DNA from: Dendrolimus kikuchii
Lineage: Eukaryota > Arthropoda > Insecta > Lepidoptera > Lasiocampidae
Direction of reading: 5' to 3'
Assembly (NCBI GenBank): GCA_019925095.2
Contig: CM034410.1
Location: 13,418,436 to 13,482,435 of the forward strand
Length of the DNA: 64,000 nt
The position numbers were made by a program, and so were the translations under genes. Shown here piece by piece: positions 59,582-63,692 of this stretch. The notes beneath the pieces were generated by a model. The model saw nothing but the letters and a program-made list of their open reading frames with translations. It made no database searches and was not told the origin of the DNA. Numbering within the stretch: the stretch's first letter is position 1; every line of letters begins with the position of its first letter.

Positions 59582-61467
59582 TATATATCTTACATAACTT
59601 GTAGCAAGTACCTATCTATATCGAACCGAACACGGTGGAAATGAACGAAAGTTCAGTGCACTTCCGGCCAACACCACTCTCGGGTGCATTCCACATTAAC
59701 ATTTTAAACTATAAGAAGTAAACAATAAACAAACCTTATAACCAAATAAACATTTTTAACTTAAAAAATAACCCACACTGCAACCTCGGTACCGCTACAT
59801 ATGGGATCATAGATTATAGAACGACGCGACGTTGGATGGAGTCGAGAAAGTCATGATGTTATACAGAATGAATTTTCCATGTAAGCCGTCAGAGCCAAAT
59901 CCTAAACTATGTTTTGGCGCCACTTAATTCCCAGTTAACAATTGTGCCTTGGGTTTATAGTGTCTTGCAACTATTAGCGCCGCTTGCTCTGCGCGTGAGT
60001 TGCCAAACGCCACGCTACCGCGACGCACGCGAAGTAGTATCGCACCCGCCTTTATAACCACACATAATAAGGACCTTTCCACCTTTGTGTATCGCCAGGT
60101 GATAAGCAGCCAAAGCAAACCCAGGGAAAGGCCTGTTTTTGAACCGAATGTATTATTTTAAGCATTTGGCCCTGAAGGCCCGCTTGAAAAATGATTTCTG
60201 TGTGTTCATATTTTTTTTTATTTTTTTTTTTATTGCAGTAGTTCAGCAGACAGGCAGACGGCCCGCTTGATGGATAGCGGTTACCATCGTCTATGGACAT
60301 TTGCAACACCAAAGGTGCTACAAATGGGCTGCTGCTCTCTTAAGGGAGACTGGAACCTGATCACTAATGCCGGAACACAACACAAGGTTGTTATGGCGAC
60401 ATACTTTAGACCAGAAGTGGTAGCCATCCAGTCGGGAAAATGTCCTACCACCTGGCTGTGGGTTGTTTTGTCGCCTCTTACGACAGGCCGCCCGGCCGCA
60501 GGAAATTGTATTCTTTCTCCGTTCCTGCACGGATATTTGAGAAATTAAAAGTAATTTATTTCCATTACAGCCACTTCTGGTAGTATGCTCTGTGTCAACT
60601 GGTATCTGTTTAACTACTGCCGCGATTGCTGTATGGTTGGGAGCGGCTAGCGGTTGGGCAGCAGCCTTACTAGCGGGAGCAGTTGCTTTTGATTCAGCTG
60701 GTATGCAACCAGCGCCTTATGCGCTCTTAGCTGATATGTTTCATTATCAGGTCAGTGATAAATAAACTATAAATAAATTGGCAAAAGCACACATTGCATA
60801 TCCCCAAGCTAAGCAAGATTCGTTTGTGTTAGGGATAATATATAAAGGATTACTCAGGCACCCAGACCATAGTAAATAGCGAGCGTACTTTATTATAACA
60901 CAAAGGTCCAAGGTAACATTGAAATTTATTCATAAAAAATGAATTATAAGAAATAATAGGATTTTTTTTCTTTTTTTCGAATGGTACTGTTATGTTTCGT
61001 ATCGTATACTGTATGTCACTGAATTTCTAAATGGTTGCACCGATTTTGATGAAATTTTTTGTGTCTTTTTAAGTGGGTCTGGATCAGGATTGTTTACTGT
61101 AATTGAACTGTATTGTTTGAGACATAAACGATTTAAAACCCTTTTTTAATCCTCATATACTTCTAAAATTCATATAATTTTTTTTTTACTTTTTCAGTAC
61201 CGAGGTTGCGCTCTTATGATTGTATCGGCATTAGGACACATAGGAAACGCATCAGAGATGTTTATATTCCCTTTGGTGACGTCACAATGGGGGATCGAGG
61301 CGGCGTTGGGAGTAGCTGGTTTGCTTACATCGGCATACGCTGTATTTGTCATAGCCGCAGTACCAGAGACGAAAGGCAAGACTCCTGAGGAAATTTATGG
61401 AGGGAGAAATAATGATGAAGGGACTAAAAATAAGTGTAGTGAACAGACAGTGTGTACTAACATATGA
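15839..61467 (+). CDS. MFS sugar transporter, facilitated trehalose transporter Tret1-like (8 exons found, one apparently missing)
   Basis: Exons: 15839-15935, 46815-47017, 48208-48321, 53005-53111, 56549-56678, 58199-58437, 60571-60750, 61198-61467. The pieces follow the order of a 12-TM major facilitator of the insect sugar/trehalose class. Early segment has GLAMGWVSLASGEG (TM1) and SARAIAAGRK (loop 2-3); then ARIAAGLGGAGAWSVSP (TM4), KFRGAAVAASVLAHNIG (TM5), EARKSLAWLRG (central loop), VERIGRR (loop 8-9), and PETKGKTPEEI at the C terminus. Such proteins move sugars across the plasma membrane. Canonical sugar-site residues have diverged: GQEMCGV stands where QQxSG is usual, and AGMQPAPYA where GPxPW is usual. 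The substrate is therefore open. Junction 53111/56549 is out of phase, so an exon of 3n+1 bases carrying TM6 and PESP is missing or lost. Confidence 0.88.
15936..16965. other. Start of the 30.9-kb intron: nothing recognised
   Basis: AT-rich. Short open frames at 16157-16420 and 16561-16925 have no recognisable content. Confidence 0.4.
16966..17181 (+). mobile_element. Non-autonomous Helitron, short Lep-type
   Basis: Starts TCTCTATAAATATTATAA after an A and ends with the hairpin cgcggatgagtccgcg, ggcgcag and CTAG before T. No terminal inverted repeats or TSD. All Helitron end rules are met. Confidence 0.72.
17494..17558. repeat. (TA)n microsatellite, about 66 bp
   Basis: TA dinucleotides directly abutting SINE-B copy 8, replacing its poly-T and part of its tail. 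Confidence 0.95.
17559..17833 (-). mobile_element. SINE-B copy 8
   Basis: Antisense copy lacking the last tail bases, where the TA microsatellite begins. Confidence 0.78.
18183..18321 (-). mobile_element. LINE-A copy 4, short
   Basis: TATG tail, then cgcttcacgccagttccctt and the last ~40 codons of the ORF2 tail. Ends abruptly at cgtctgttctta. Confidence 0.75.
19380..22307. mobile_element. hAT-type DNA transposon (2,928 bp), non-autonomous, carrying a LINE
   Basis: Flanked by the 8-bp target duplication gaaactag (19372-19379 and 22308-22315). Ends are inverted repeats: cagggttgggca at the left and tgcccagccctg at the right. Eight-base TSDs and CAGGG..GGGCA ends fit hAT. Subterminal arms carry repeated tatttcaattac/attgaaatac words (19390-19560; 22250-22290). 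No hAT transposase frame is seen. The interior is a LINE insertion. It lies inside the piggyBac coding region. Confidence 0.88.
19996..22130 (-). mobile_element. CR1/jockey-like LINE ORF2 pseudogene with 3' tail
   Basis: Minus-strand reverse transcriptase pieces in order: KKSSGPDGISAIVLQTCLAE; SNRPIAITFLLSIVMERIIN; LLNDRQYGFRHSRSAQDLLV; INAGVPQGCVLSPTLFILHI (the A-G-V-P-Q-G-x-x-L-S-P motif); SPHMEYCSHFWAGAPG; and FFKKGAIKFLRG near the end. Frames are broken many times. The catalytic YADD region falls in a frameshifted part (NANDSTVDAQYSG), so YxDD is not intact. Past the stop comes the tail shared with SINE-B (gtccataagcgacagtaacc on the minus strand). Nested inside the hAT element. Confidence 0.8.
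23542..24050 (+). promoter_or_regulatory. Heat-shock-element clusters and TATA box in the LTR
   Basis: Three arrays of 5-bp nGAAn/nTTCn units: 23542-23556 (agaaaattctggaag, three units); 23602-23631 (six units, beginning cgaaagttctagaatagaaa); 24023-24037 (gttccagaagattct, three units). The last is 6 bp upstream of tatataa at 24044. Such contiguous inverted units are the consensus binding site of heat shock factor. Confidence 0.7.
23679..23991 (+). mobile_element. SINE-B copy 10
   Basis: Full sense copy with poly-A, inserted in the U3 part of the LTR between the second and third heat-shock clusters. Confidence 0.82.
24742..26600 (-). pseudogene. Second hAT transposase (ZBED/SCAND3-like) with one TIR
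   Basis: Left end cagtggatcccaaacttatt matches the common hAT terminus CAGNGGTTCCCAAACT. Minus-strand frames read EKFCDEKQIPLKNIISVATD GAPAMTGCHS; HCVIHRHTHLVARNLSERLF; TKVRWLSRGNCLTRFYNLFD; ... YLCDRGFSAVATLLTKEIN near the end. These are the RNase-H-like core (TDGAPAM) and the C-terminal dimerisation region of hAT transposases that gave rise to vertebrate ZBED/FAM200-like genes. A LINE-A copy splits it at 25651-25985. The 5' end and second TIR are missing near 26600. Confidence 0.78.
25651..25985 (-). mobile_element. LINE-A copy 5 inserted in the hAT
   Basis: Carries WFGHVERMHDERM to AYPARELA and a TATG tail. Flanked on both sides by aacatttttt, a likely target duplication of about 10 bp. 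The hAT frame resumes after it. Confidence 0.82.
26820..28340 (+). pseudogene. Mariner-like transposase of DD37D type, split by LINE-A
   Basis: Starts MEWGDKENRIAVIALHKVGM with a helix-turn-helix region, then after frameshifts LLTDEKIF (first Asp), VMVWWGVSYERVTEP, WSFQHDSAPGHKARF (second Asp) and SSPDLKPLDYDLW (third Asp). Counting from QHD to PLD gives 37 residues between them, so DD37D (maT/mori-like) rather than DD34D. A stop interrupts near 27302 and frameshifts occur near 27030 and 27140. The 3' non-coding part is interrupted by LINE-A at 27915-28280. TIRs were not identified. Confidence 0.8.
27915..28280 (+). mobile_element. LINE-A copy 6 inserted in the mariner 3' end
   Basis: Starts at gcggaccgcgttcgtaatac and ends in a (TATG)n tail. 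Flanked by tgtattaaacta on both sides, and the intact site is preserved at 11386-11405. A small deletion removes the RSRGRP segment. Confidence 0.85.
28555..28866 (+). mobile_element. SINE-B copy 11
   Basis: Full sense copy ending ctcctgcaataaaaaaaa. Confidence 0.8.
29270..30160. repeat. Dispersed repeats S and R
   Basis: 29330-29420 is the reverse of the 8150-8275 repeat. 29695-29940 (tacggactcgagttccgtac and following) recurs in reverse at 53400-53610. No coding frame is recognised; the GT-rich part at 29990-30150 is low complexity. Confidence 0.5.
30561..30857 (-). mobile_element. SINE-B copy 12
   Basis: Antisense copy with a 16-bp internal deletion (the ctggtcactaatgc region is missing). 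Confidence 0.8.
30891..31105. mobile_element. MITE, CRE family, copy 2
   Basis: Same arrangement as 2022-2267; contains the perfect aatgacgtcat. Right arm cgttgtgagtctctaatgg. Confidence 0.68.
31167..31428 (+). repeat. Repeat family K, copy 1
   Basis: The ggcgggaactgaaaggagac to aaaggcctagttgccaagcc block recurs at 63240-63542, and part of it in reverse at 32085-32215. Unidentified; probably the 3' part of a retroelement. Confidence 0.6.
31701..31986 (-). mobile_element. SINE-B copy 13, diverged
   Basis: Antisense copy with several indels and no poly-T; older than most copies. Confidence 0.7.
32085..32215 (-). repeat. Repeat family K, copy 2 (partial)
   Basis: Reverse of the tgtggcctttcgagtt and agaactccgttgaa region of family K. 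Confidence 0.55.
32219..32481 (-). mobile_element. SINE-B copy 14, diverged
   Basis: Antisense copy with a deletion in the middle. Keeps the poly-T and the tcctgcacgga end. Confidence 0.75.
32745..32820. repeat. 17-bp tandem repeat, 4 copies
   Basis: cagtccgcttcctaagt-type units start at 32745, 32762, 32779 and 32796, with a partial fifth. Confidence 0.88.
33065..33300 (-). mobile_element. Penelope-like 3' fragment
   Basis: Reverse of the 8293-8909 right half: ataaaactacgttttaacgg, ccgacgtttcagccactttt, and ccgcttcgcaacatgttgtg. Confidence 0.55.
33411..33480 (-). mobile_element. LINE C-terminal scrap
   Basis: Matches in reverse the gtagccagccttctggg / cccatagaagac wording of 48560-48680. 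Too short to classify. Confidence 0.45.
33608..33812. mobile_element. MITE, CRE family, copy 3 (inverted)
   Basis: Reverse of copies 1 and 2, with atgatgacgtcattag inside and ccattag / gttgtgagc ends. Confidence 0.65.
34177..34335. repeat. Dispersed repeat, second copy of 2577-2735
   Basis: Shares gctgtcgatcagcgaaaacc and gtttttacgtgaatcccg with the copy in gene 1. Followed directly by the Helitron at 34445. Confidence 0.55.
34445..34648 (-). mobile_element. Non-autonomous Helitron, copy 2
   Basis: Near-identical to 3196-3398. The terminal CTAG is degraded to ctta. Confidence 0.62.
34651..34961 (+). mobile_element. Helitron-related element
   Basis: Two gtaggtggcgc blocks in direct order and an end with agcaggacaaagtctgcc hairpin, ggggccg and CTAG before T. 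Same family end as 54018-54586. Confidence 0.6.
35115..35288 (+). mobile_element. LINE-A copy 7, short
   Basis: Begins at gatcgtgtactagcagaagg and ends AYPARELA stop, then (TATG)n. Confidence 0.78.
35742..35840. repeat. Foldback repeat (about 100 bp)
   Basis: Arms aggtgaaagtgacctattta and taaataggcctttcacccga are inverted copies with a ~45-bp centre. A strong hairpin is expected. Confidence 0.75.
36283..36793 (+). mobile_element. LINE-A copy 8, longest 5' extent
   Basis: Starts in the region NAVLVRTLTYGSESWV, followed by MRALRKICGVTLADRV and MLRWFGYVERM. The end is diverged (AYSATGVKL) but the TATG tail remains. Confidence 0.8.
37390..37500. repeat. Compound microsatellite (CA/CGCA/TA)
   Basis: acacacacgcacgcacgca followed by cacacatacaca and tatatatata. 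Confidence 0.95.
37548..37668 (+). mobile_element. Rearranged SINE-B fragment
   Basis: Starts atccgtgcaggaacgga like SINE-B, then jumps to a LINE-tail version (ggtgttgctattgtccag, gtcagcctgtctgct) with poly-A. Confidence 0.6.
37955..38530 (-). mobile_element. Helitron fragments (rearranged)
   Basis: Two gccacctaccgggtcc-type blocks, then aaaattggtccagccgttct and gtgtaactaacacgactttg, in the reverse sense of 34651-34961. Ends are unclear. Confidence 0.5.
39183..39370 (+). mobile_element. LINE-A copy 9 (unit 1)
   Basis: Begins attgatcgtgtactagcaga, ends ARELA stop and (TATG)n. Its flanks both contain ctgtcctta, a plausible target duplication. Confidence 0.78.
39372..39534 (+). mobile_element. 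LINE C-terminal fragment (unit 1)
   Basis: Reads TRFFNKISNEVLDLPFIKFK and KLKSTLLDK, fitting the N-x-x-P-x-E..F-K-x-K-L end of CR1-like LINEs. Interrupted by the Penelope fragment. Confidence 0.6.
39546..39908 (+). mobile_element. Penelope-like 3' fragment, 5'-truncated (unit 1)
   Basis: Flanked by ttctgtataac (39535-39545 and 39909-39919). Contains the tcttctcttcaagccataac / gcgaagcggtagtaaa core and aagtggccgaaacgtcgg. Confidence 0.65.
40051..40347 (-). mobile_element. SINE-B copy 15 (unit 1)
   Basis: Antisense; the 5' end is shortened at gcaggaaattgtaata. Confidence 0.8.
40385..40640. repeat. Repeat V: parent-like sequence of the 133-bp array (unit 1)
   Basis: Carries ccgcttcttctccttttaac, cgataaaacgttgcgaagcg and aggaagtagatttaaattt. 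In reverse it matches the body of the array monomers at 61600-62460. Confidence 0.6.
40813..41253 (+). mobile_element. Helitron with SINE-B inside (unit 1)
   Basis: Starts TCTATACTAATATTATAAAG and ends gcgcgggtgaaaccgcgc hairpin, cgggccg and CTAG before T. SINE-B at 40875-41110 lies within. Confidence 0.72.
40875..41110 (+). mobile_element. SINE-B copy 16, 5'-truncated (unit 1)
   Basis: Begins at ccaggtagggtatttgctcg; tail and poly-A intact. Confidence 0.78.
41255..42064. other. AT-rich stretch of the duplication unit
   Basis: No frame or repeat outside the duplication recognised; repeated at 45404-46223. Confidence 0.5.
42096..42476 (+). mobile_element. LINE-A copy 10 (end of unit 1)
   Basis: GVTLADRVRNTEVRKRVGL to the tail, with a small deletion after IDRVLA. 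Its TATG tail runs straight into the start of unit 2. Confidence 0.8.
43140..43325 (+). mobile_element. LINE-A copy 11 (unit 2)
   Basis: Counterpart of copy 9 with extra small deletions and a stop. Confidence 0.75.
43327..43492 (+). mobile_element. LINE C-terminal fragment (unit 2)
   Basis: Counterpart of 39372-39534. Confidence 0.58.
43500..43866 (+). mobile_element. Penelope-like 3' fragment (unit 2)
   Basis: Counterpart of 39546-39908; the left flank ttctgtataacg and right flank tttgtataacg remain recognisable. Confidence 0.62.
44024..44318 (-). mobile_element. SINE-B copy 17 (unit 2)
   Basis: Counterpart of copy 15. Confidence 0.8.
44545..44745. mobile_element. MITE inserted only in unit 2
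   Basis: Absent from the matching place in unit 1 (about 40570). Perfect inverted arms ggaacgaagttcctt and aaggaacttcgttcc, with an internal gttgtgac / gtgtcgtgacaac inverted pair. Confidence 0.8.
44995..45402 (+). mobile_element. Helitron with SINE-B inside (unit 2)
   Basis: Counterpart of 40813-41253; ends gtgaaaccgcgccgagcag and CTAG. Confidence 0.72.
45039..45273 (+). mobile_element. SINE-B copy 18 (unit 2)
   Basis: Counterpart of copy 16. Confidence 0.78.
46255..46652 (+). mobile_element. LINE-A copy 12 (end of unit 2)
   Basis: GVTLADRVRNTEVRKRVGLK to AYPARELA and (TATG)n. Flanked by gatggtaaccgc on both sides: a target duplication showing it landed in a SINE-B/LINE tail (46230-46255 and 46653-46716). 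Confidence 0.84.
46653..46716 (+). repeat. SINE-B/LINE tail fragment
   Basis: gatggtaaccgctttccatc, tgctgaactcacacaataaa and poly-A: the right half of the element split by LINE-A copy 12. It lies about 100 bp before the TM1 exon of gene 2. Confidence 0.75.
46815..47017 (+). CDS. Gene 2, exon with TM1-TM2
   Basis: Acceptor tttatttctag, donor gtaaga at 47018, starts with two bases and ends phase 0. Encodes NVPTISFGLAMGWVSLASGE, an extracellular loop, then AAATTFGASFLGVPISARAI with the GRKP turn between TM2 and TM3. The usual D before the loop 2-3 GRR is not seen. Confidence 0.9.
47113..47419 (+). mobile_element. SINE-B copy 19
   Basis: Sense copy, diverged, in a gene 2 intron. Confidence 0.78.
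47533..47839 (+). mobile_element. SINE-B copy 20
   Basis: Sense copy with small deletions, poly-A present. Confidence 0.8.
47884..47925 (+). repeat. G-rich tract with G-quadruplex potential
   Basis: Runs of G separated by short spacers (ggggggaaagggcggcgg then gggggggtgggggtgggggg). Confidence 0.8.
48208..48321 (+). CDS. Gene 2, exon with TM3-TM4
   Basis: Acceptor atctgctag, donor gtgagt at 48322, 38 codons in phase 0. VCWTLKLMGDGWWLVAARIA runs into GLGGAGAWSVSPLLARE, the typical Gly-rich TM4 entry followed by the P-x-x-x-x-E element. Confidence 0.9.
48560..48680 (+). mobile_element. LINE C-terminal scrap
   Basis: Reads QRISMAMQRGNVASLLGTLP, a LINE C-terminal pattern. Related scraps at 33411-33480 and 50215-50290 (both reversed). 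Confidence 0.5.
48746..48954 (+). mobile_element. Non-autonomous Helitron, copy 3
   Basis: Starts TCTTAATATATATAA and ends aacgtctgccgggacag and CTAG before T. Contains gtaggtggcgctggaatcgg. Confidence 0.68.
48965..49377. mobile_element. Foldback/MITE family P, copy 2 (inverted)
   Basis: Reverse of 8921-9314: gttgccattcgtttttccac repeats, gtaacgctttttcgtgacag, and the gaagtttcacttc end. Confidence 0.62.
49487..49645 (-). mobile_element. LINE C-terminal fragment
   Basis: Minus strand reads CTYFSVCTVHLCNALPADVR and SVKSIHSCNRLV, the V-x-L-W-N-x-L-P..S-x-x-x-F end of LINE proteins. Confidence 0.6.
49916..50110 (-). mobile_element. Non-autonomous Helitron, copy 4
   Basis: Reverse of 48746-48954; both share the acacggtgtgcaaatttgat block. 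Confidence 0.65.
50500..51178 (-). mobile_element. LINE ORF2 C-terminal fragment, intact frame
   Basis: The minus-strand frame 51175-50833 is open for about 114 codons: DHISEFRNKLKWLPIRLRRN, NILFNPCTPPYLKELFSFLY, then VRLWNSLPLKIRQATSIGSF and a stop at 50833-50835. About 330 bp of 3' UTR follows and ends in gaatgaatgaatg (an ATTC-type tail). 5'-truncated. The intact frame suggests a recent insertion. Confidence 0.75.
51508..51749 (-). mobile_element. LINE-A copy 13
   Basis: TATG tail, then the ORF2 C terminus to atatctgttt; one codon-length deletion in RRACMTR. Confidence 0.8.
52185..52345 (+). mobile_element. Penelope-like 3' end
   Basis: Carries cttcttctcttcaagccaca, ccattaaaacgtagttttat and then gtcgcgaaaatttaagaaaa. 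The last part is the reverse of the left end of the 8293-8909 copy. Confidence 0.55.
52411..52845 (-). mobile_element. LINE-A copy 14
   Basis: MRALRKICGVTLADRVRNTE, WFGHVERM with a 15-bp deletion (HDERM), then the tail and TATG repeat. It lies about 160 bp before the TM5 exon. Confidence 0.8.
53005..53111 (+). CDS. Gene 2, exon with TM5
   Basis: Acceptor ttttcattccag, weak donor gtcttc at 53112, phase 2 end. MCELKFRGAAVAASVLAHNI and GFLLMYLAADA match the E-x-x-R-G-xx-G segment and TM5 of sugar transporters. A foldback repeat starts 45 bp after the donor. Confidence 0.87.
53157..53241. repeat. Foldback MITE next to the TM5 exon
   Basis: Arms ttattcataaagcgtaagag and ctctaactctatgaataa, and gcgttcaaacttactcta / agagtaagttcgaacgc, are inverted around a short centre. 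Starts 45 bp after the weak donor. Confidence 0.78.
53400..53610 (-). repeat. Dispersed repeat R, copy 2
   Basis: Reverse of 29695-29940 (tacggaactcgagtccgtag). Unidentified. Confidence 0.5.
54018..54586 (+). mobile_element. Helitron-related element, 570 bp
   Basis: Starts TCTAATATATAAAATTCTCG and ends ggcaggacaacgtctgcc hairpin, ggggccg and CTAG before T. Confidence 0.65.
55020..56250. other. Gene 2 intron, nothing recognised
   Basis: This intron should hold the missing TM6 exon. No frame with a hydrophobic stretch followed by PES/PET was found. A good donor at 55430 (gttgtaagta) has no open frame in the required phase. Confidence 0.4.
56253..56340 (-). pseudogene. Tc1-like transposase C-terminal scrap
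   Basis: Minus strand reads HWPKSMRNRLESVIRARGGN TPY stop, matching the W-P-x-S-M-x-x-R..V-I-x-A-x-G-G-x-T-x-Y ending of Tc1-family transposases. Confidence 0.55.
56549..56678 (+). CDS. Gene 2, exon with central cytosolic loop
   Basis: Acceptor cgttacag, donor gtaagt at 56679, starts phase 0 and ends phase 1. EARKSLAWLRGVHHEDPSLV is the conserved EA..AL.WLRG motif that normally follows PESP at the end of TM6. The preceding exon ends in phase 2, so these two cannot be joined directly. Confidence 0.9.
56709..56830 (-). mobile_element. SINE-B copy 21, 5'-truncated
   Basis: Antisense; begins 31 bp after the donor of exon 56549-56678 and keeps only the 3' ~110 bp. Confidence 0.78.
57003..57350 (+). 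mobile_element. R1-like LINE C-terminal remnant
   Basis: Reads DFKGHRYAYDYYKCFLSDHS, DTCCVKLDTVAHTILKCEG, then a stop and IVKN.ENWDNVKSTMTEMM. The TGHG..Y..L and C-x..D..AEH.L..C.. layout is that of R1/I LINE C termini. Confidence 0.65.
57351..58198. other. Gene 2 intron, nothing recognised
   Basis: AT-rich. Short tandem words near 57800-57850 (cattgaatatcaaatcattg). Confidence 0.4.
58199..58437 (+). CDS. Gene 2, exon with TM7-TM8
   Basis: Acceptor tctctttcag, donor gtaagt at 58438. Two opening bases complete Leu. Contains NRRKAFVVSSIAVIGQEMCG (TM7, the usual QQxSG replaced), an extracellular loop, VILGVVQLIASAVALYLVE (TM8) and RIGRR, the loop 8-9 signature. Confidence 0.92.
58845..59102 (-). 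mobile_element. Helitron-like element (Lep-type), copy B
   Basis: Begins actagcttctactcgcgact and ends tttatatattagtataag; shares ends and the gagattagcgcgtc block with 4769-5484. The reverse 3' end has a cgcggacgaagtcgcg hairpin before CTAG. Confidence 0.65.
59370..59515 (+). mobile_element. LINE C terminus with zinc finger
   Basis: Reads RPKPFYSYTYNAAGQLYCAI CGREFKNKFGLASHIRAHRR and a stop: a C2H2 finger (C-x2-C..H-x3-H) as found at the C terminus of some LINE ORF2 proteins. Confidence 0.6.
59541..59582. repeat. Short (TA)n microsatellite
   Basis: About 40 bp of TA with one C. Confidence 0.9.
60211..60534 (-). mobile_element. SINE-B copy 22
   Basis: Antisense full copy ending 36 bp before exon 60571. 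Provides a tttttattgcag|t decoy acceptor. Confidence 0.82.
60571..60750 (+). CDS. Gene 2, exon with TM9-TM10
   Basis: Acceptor tccattacag, donor gtcagt at 60751, 60 codons in phase 0. PLLVVCSVSTGICLTTAAIA is TM9; AGMQPAPYALLADMF stands where GPGPxPW in TM10 is usual. An antisense SINE-B ends 36 bp upstream. Confidence 0.92.
61198..61467 (+). CDS. Gene 2, last exon with TM11-TM12 and stop
   Basis: Acceptor ctttttcag; open to TGA at 61465-61467. YRGCALMIVSALGHIGNASE (TM11), then GVAGLLTSAYAVFVIAAVPE (TM12) and ETKGKTPEEIYGG, the C-terminal hallmark of the sugar transporter family. A hydrophilic tail of about 20 residues with two Cys follows. Confidence 0.93.
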   Translation, partial: YRGCALMIVSALGHIGNASEMFIFPLVTSQWGIEAALGVAGLLTSAYAVFVIAAVPETKGKTPEEIYGGRNNDEGTKNKCSEQTVCTNI

Positions 61468-61599
61468 TGTAGTGACAATGAAAAAAAATATTGAATAAGT
61501 TTTGATATGATTTAAATTATAAAATATGTGAAATCTAAAAGAAAATCGTATAATTTTCTTCATCGTTCATATAATTTTTTCAAATTCCAATTCAATAGT

Positions 61600-62460
61600 T
61601 TTGTTCAAACTAAGTTCCACTCGTGAACATTCTTTGAAAGTCATACACATAAGTTAAAATTTAAATTTACTTCTTATTCTATGTGTGAACATAACACAAC
61701 AGCGATAACACGTTGTAAAGCGGAGTGGAGTGTTTATTCAAATTAAGTTCAACTCGTGAAAATTTTTTGAAAGTCATACACATAAGTTTAAATTTAAATT
61801 TACTTCTTATTCTATGTGTAAACATAACACAACAGCGATAACACGTTGTAAAGCGGAGTGGAGTGTTTATTCAAATTAAGTTCAACTCGTGAAAATTTTT
61901 TGAAAGTCATACACATAAGTTAAAATTTAAATTTACTTCCTATTCTATGTGTGAACATAACACAACAGCGATAACACGTTGTAAAGCGGAGCGGAGTGTT
62001 TATTCAAACTAAGTTCAACTCGTGAAAATTTTTTGAAAGTCATACACATAAGTTAAAATTTAAATTTACTTCCTATTCTATGTGTGAACATAACACAACA
62101 GCGATAACACGTTGTAAAGCGAAACGAAGCGTTTATTCAAACTAAGTTCAACTCGTGAAAATTTTTTGTAAGTAGTACACATAAGCTAAAATTTAAATTT
62201 ACAGCCTATTCTATATGTGTTCATAACACAACAGCGATAACACGTTGTAAAGCGAAACGAAGCGTTTATTCAAACTAAGTTCAACTCGTGAAAATTTTTT
62301 GAAACATGTACACATAAGGTAAAATTTTAATTTACAGCCTGTTCTATATGCGTATATAACACAACAGCGATAACACTTTGTAAAGCGGAGCGGAGTGTTT
62401 ATTTAAATTAAGTTCAACTCGTGAAAATTTTTTGAAATTCATACACATAAGTTAAAATTA
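61600..62460. repeat. 133-bp tandem array, about 6.5 copies
   Basis: The word gttcaactcgtg (first copy gttccactcgtg) recurs at 61614, 61747, 61880, 62013, 62146, 62279 and 62412, exactly 133 bp apart each time. The monomer includes cagcgataacacgttgtaaa and aagttaaaatttaaattta. It begins about 130 bp after the stop codon of gene 2. Confidence 0.95.
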
Positions 62461-62469
62461 GGAATAGTC

Positions 62470-63230
62470 TCATCCGAAATAGATCAGCTGAATTTTTTTC
62501 TTTTTTAAATTCATTTTACAATCTTGACATCTCCAAAAAGGTTTATTATGTTTTAATATAGAGCCTTTACCGCCATTTGGTAAGCGATATTTGGACCTAA
62601 GTATATTTTTTGTTACAGAAGGTATTTAAAACTATTATTTTGTTTTAAGAATTCAATTTTTTATTCTGTAGGGTATAATCCAACAAAAACTGAAGGTCTT
62701 GAAACAAAATTGTTACGTCACGTACATGGAGTAATTTATTACTACATAATTAGCAAGGTTAAAACTGAGTAATTCATATACGTGCCAAAATCTGTCAATT
62801 AACAGAAAACCTTCGGATATGCATCTACGAACATGTTTAGGATTTTACATATTTTCACGTAGCAGTCAAGATTTCTGTATATATAGTCTTAAGTTTAATG
62901 TTAAATTAATCAAGCAACAATTACATGTAGAGTACAACACTCGTCGTTTTATTTTGTACTCCCCTCAAGGGCGATTTAGCCATGGGCTCTCGGTAACTAT
63001 CATCGACGCACCACTCAACTTACTTAATCCCACAAAAAAAAATAGTTCAAAATGCCTTTTGCAACAAAAGATATACTTTATTCAAATTTAAATTTATTTA
63101 AGCAAACTTCTCATTACATGACAAAGCTATAACAAAAGATTGTGCTAAGGTATGTTATCCTGGTTATCACATTGTGAGCGAGATATGGCTCCTAAAGAAC
63201 CCTGCACTAGGCAAAGCCTGTATCGCAGTG
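62470..63230. other. Downstream intergenic sequence, nothing recognised
   Basis: AT-rich; the only long open frame (62819-63091) has no recognisable features. Confidence 0.4.
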
Positions 63231-63239
63231 ATGATATAA

Positions 63240-63542
63240 GGGAGTTTTTGGCGAGAACTGAAAGGAGATGTTGTGCTGTGCAGTTTTATTTTGTAAAAAT
63301 ATGTAAAATTACTCTAAAATGAACAATAGTTGTAGGATATTGTTAGTTTTTGAGTAGTAATTATGTGTTTTGTAAAAAATATGAACTGTATAGTCAAATG
63401 TGGCCTTTTGAGTTGTCACAAGAACTCCGTTGAATGGCACTAGCTGATAACCTACAGTTCAGCTGTGCTACACATATGTTTGAGAAAATGAAGAAACTAC
63501 ATTGAATCTAAGATCTGGCTTAAAGGCCTAGCTGCCAAGCCA
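63240..63542 (+). repeat. Repeat family K, copy 3
   Basis: Same sense as 31167-31428: ggcgagaactgaaaggagat to aaaggcctagctgccaagcc. Confidence 0.6.
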
Positions 63543-63692
63543 TAAAATCCAGAAAAAAAAGTGATCATATAAATTTATTTATACATAAAATGGAACATTA
63601 TTCCATACATATTTTTAACTTCGAAATGTGAGTGAGCGTCTGAGTATGTTGCGTCTATTTTTTTTTTTTTTTGGAGCTGGACCCAGCTGAAT

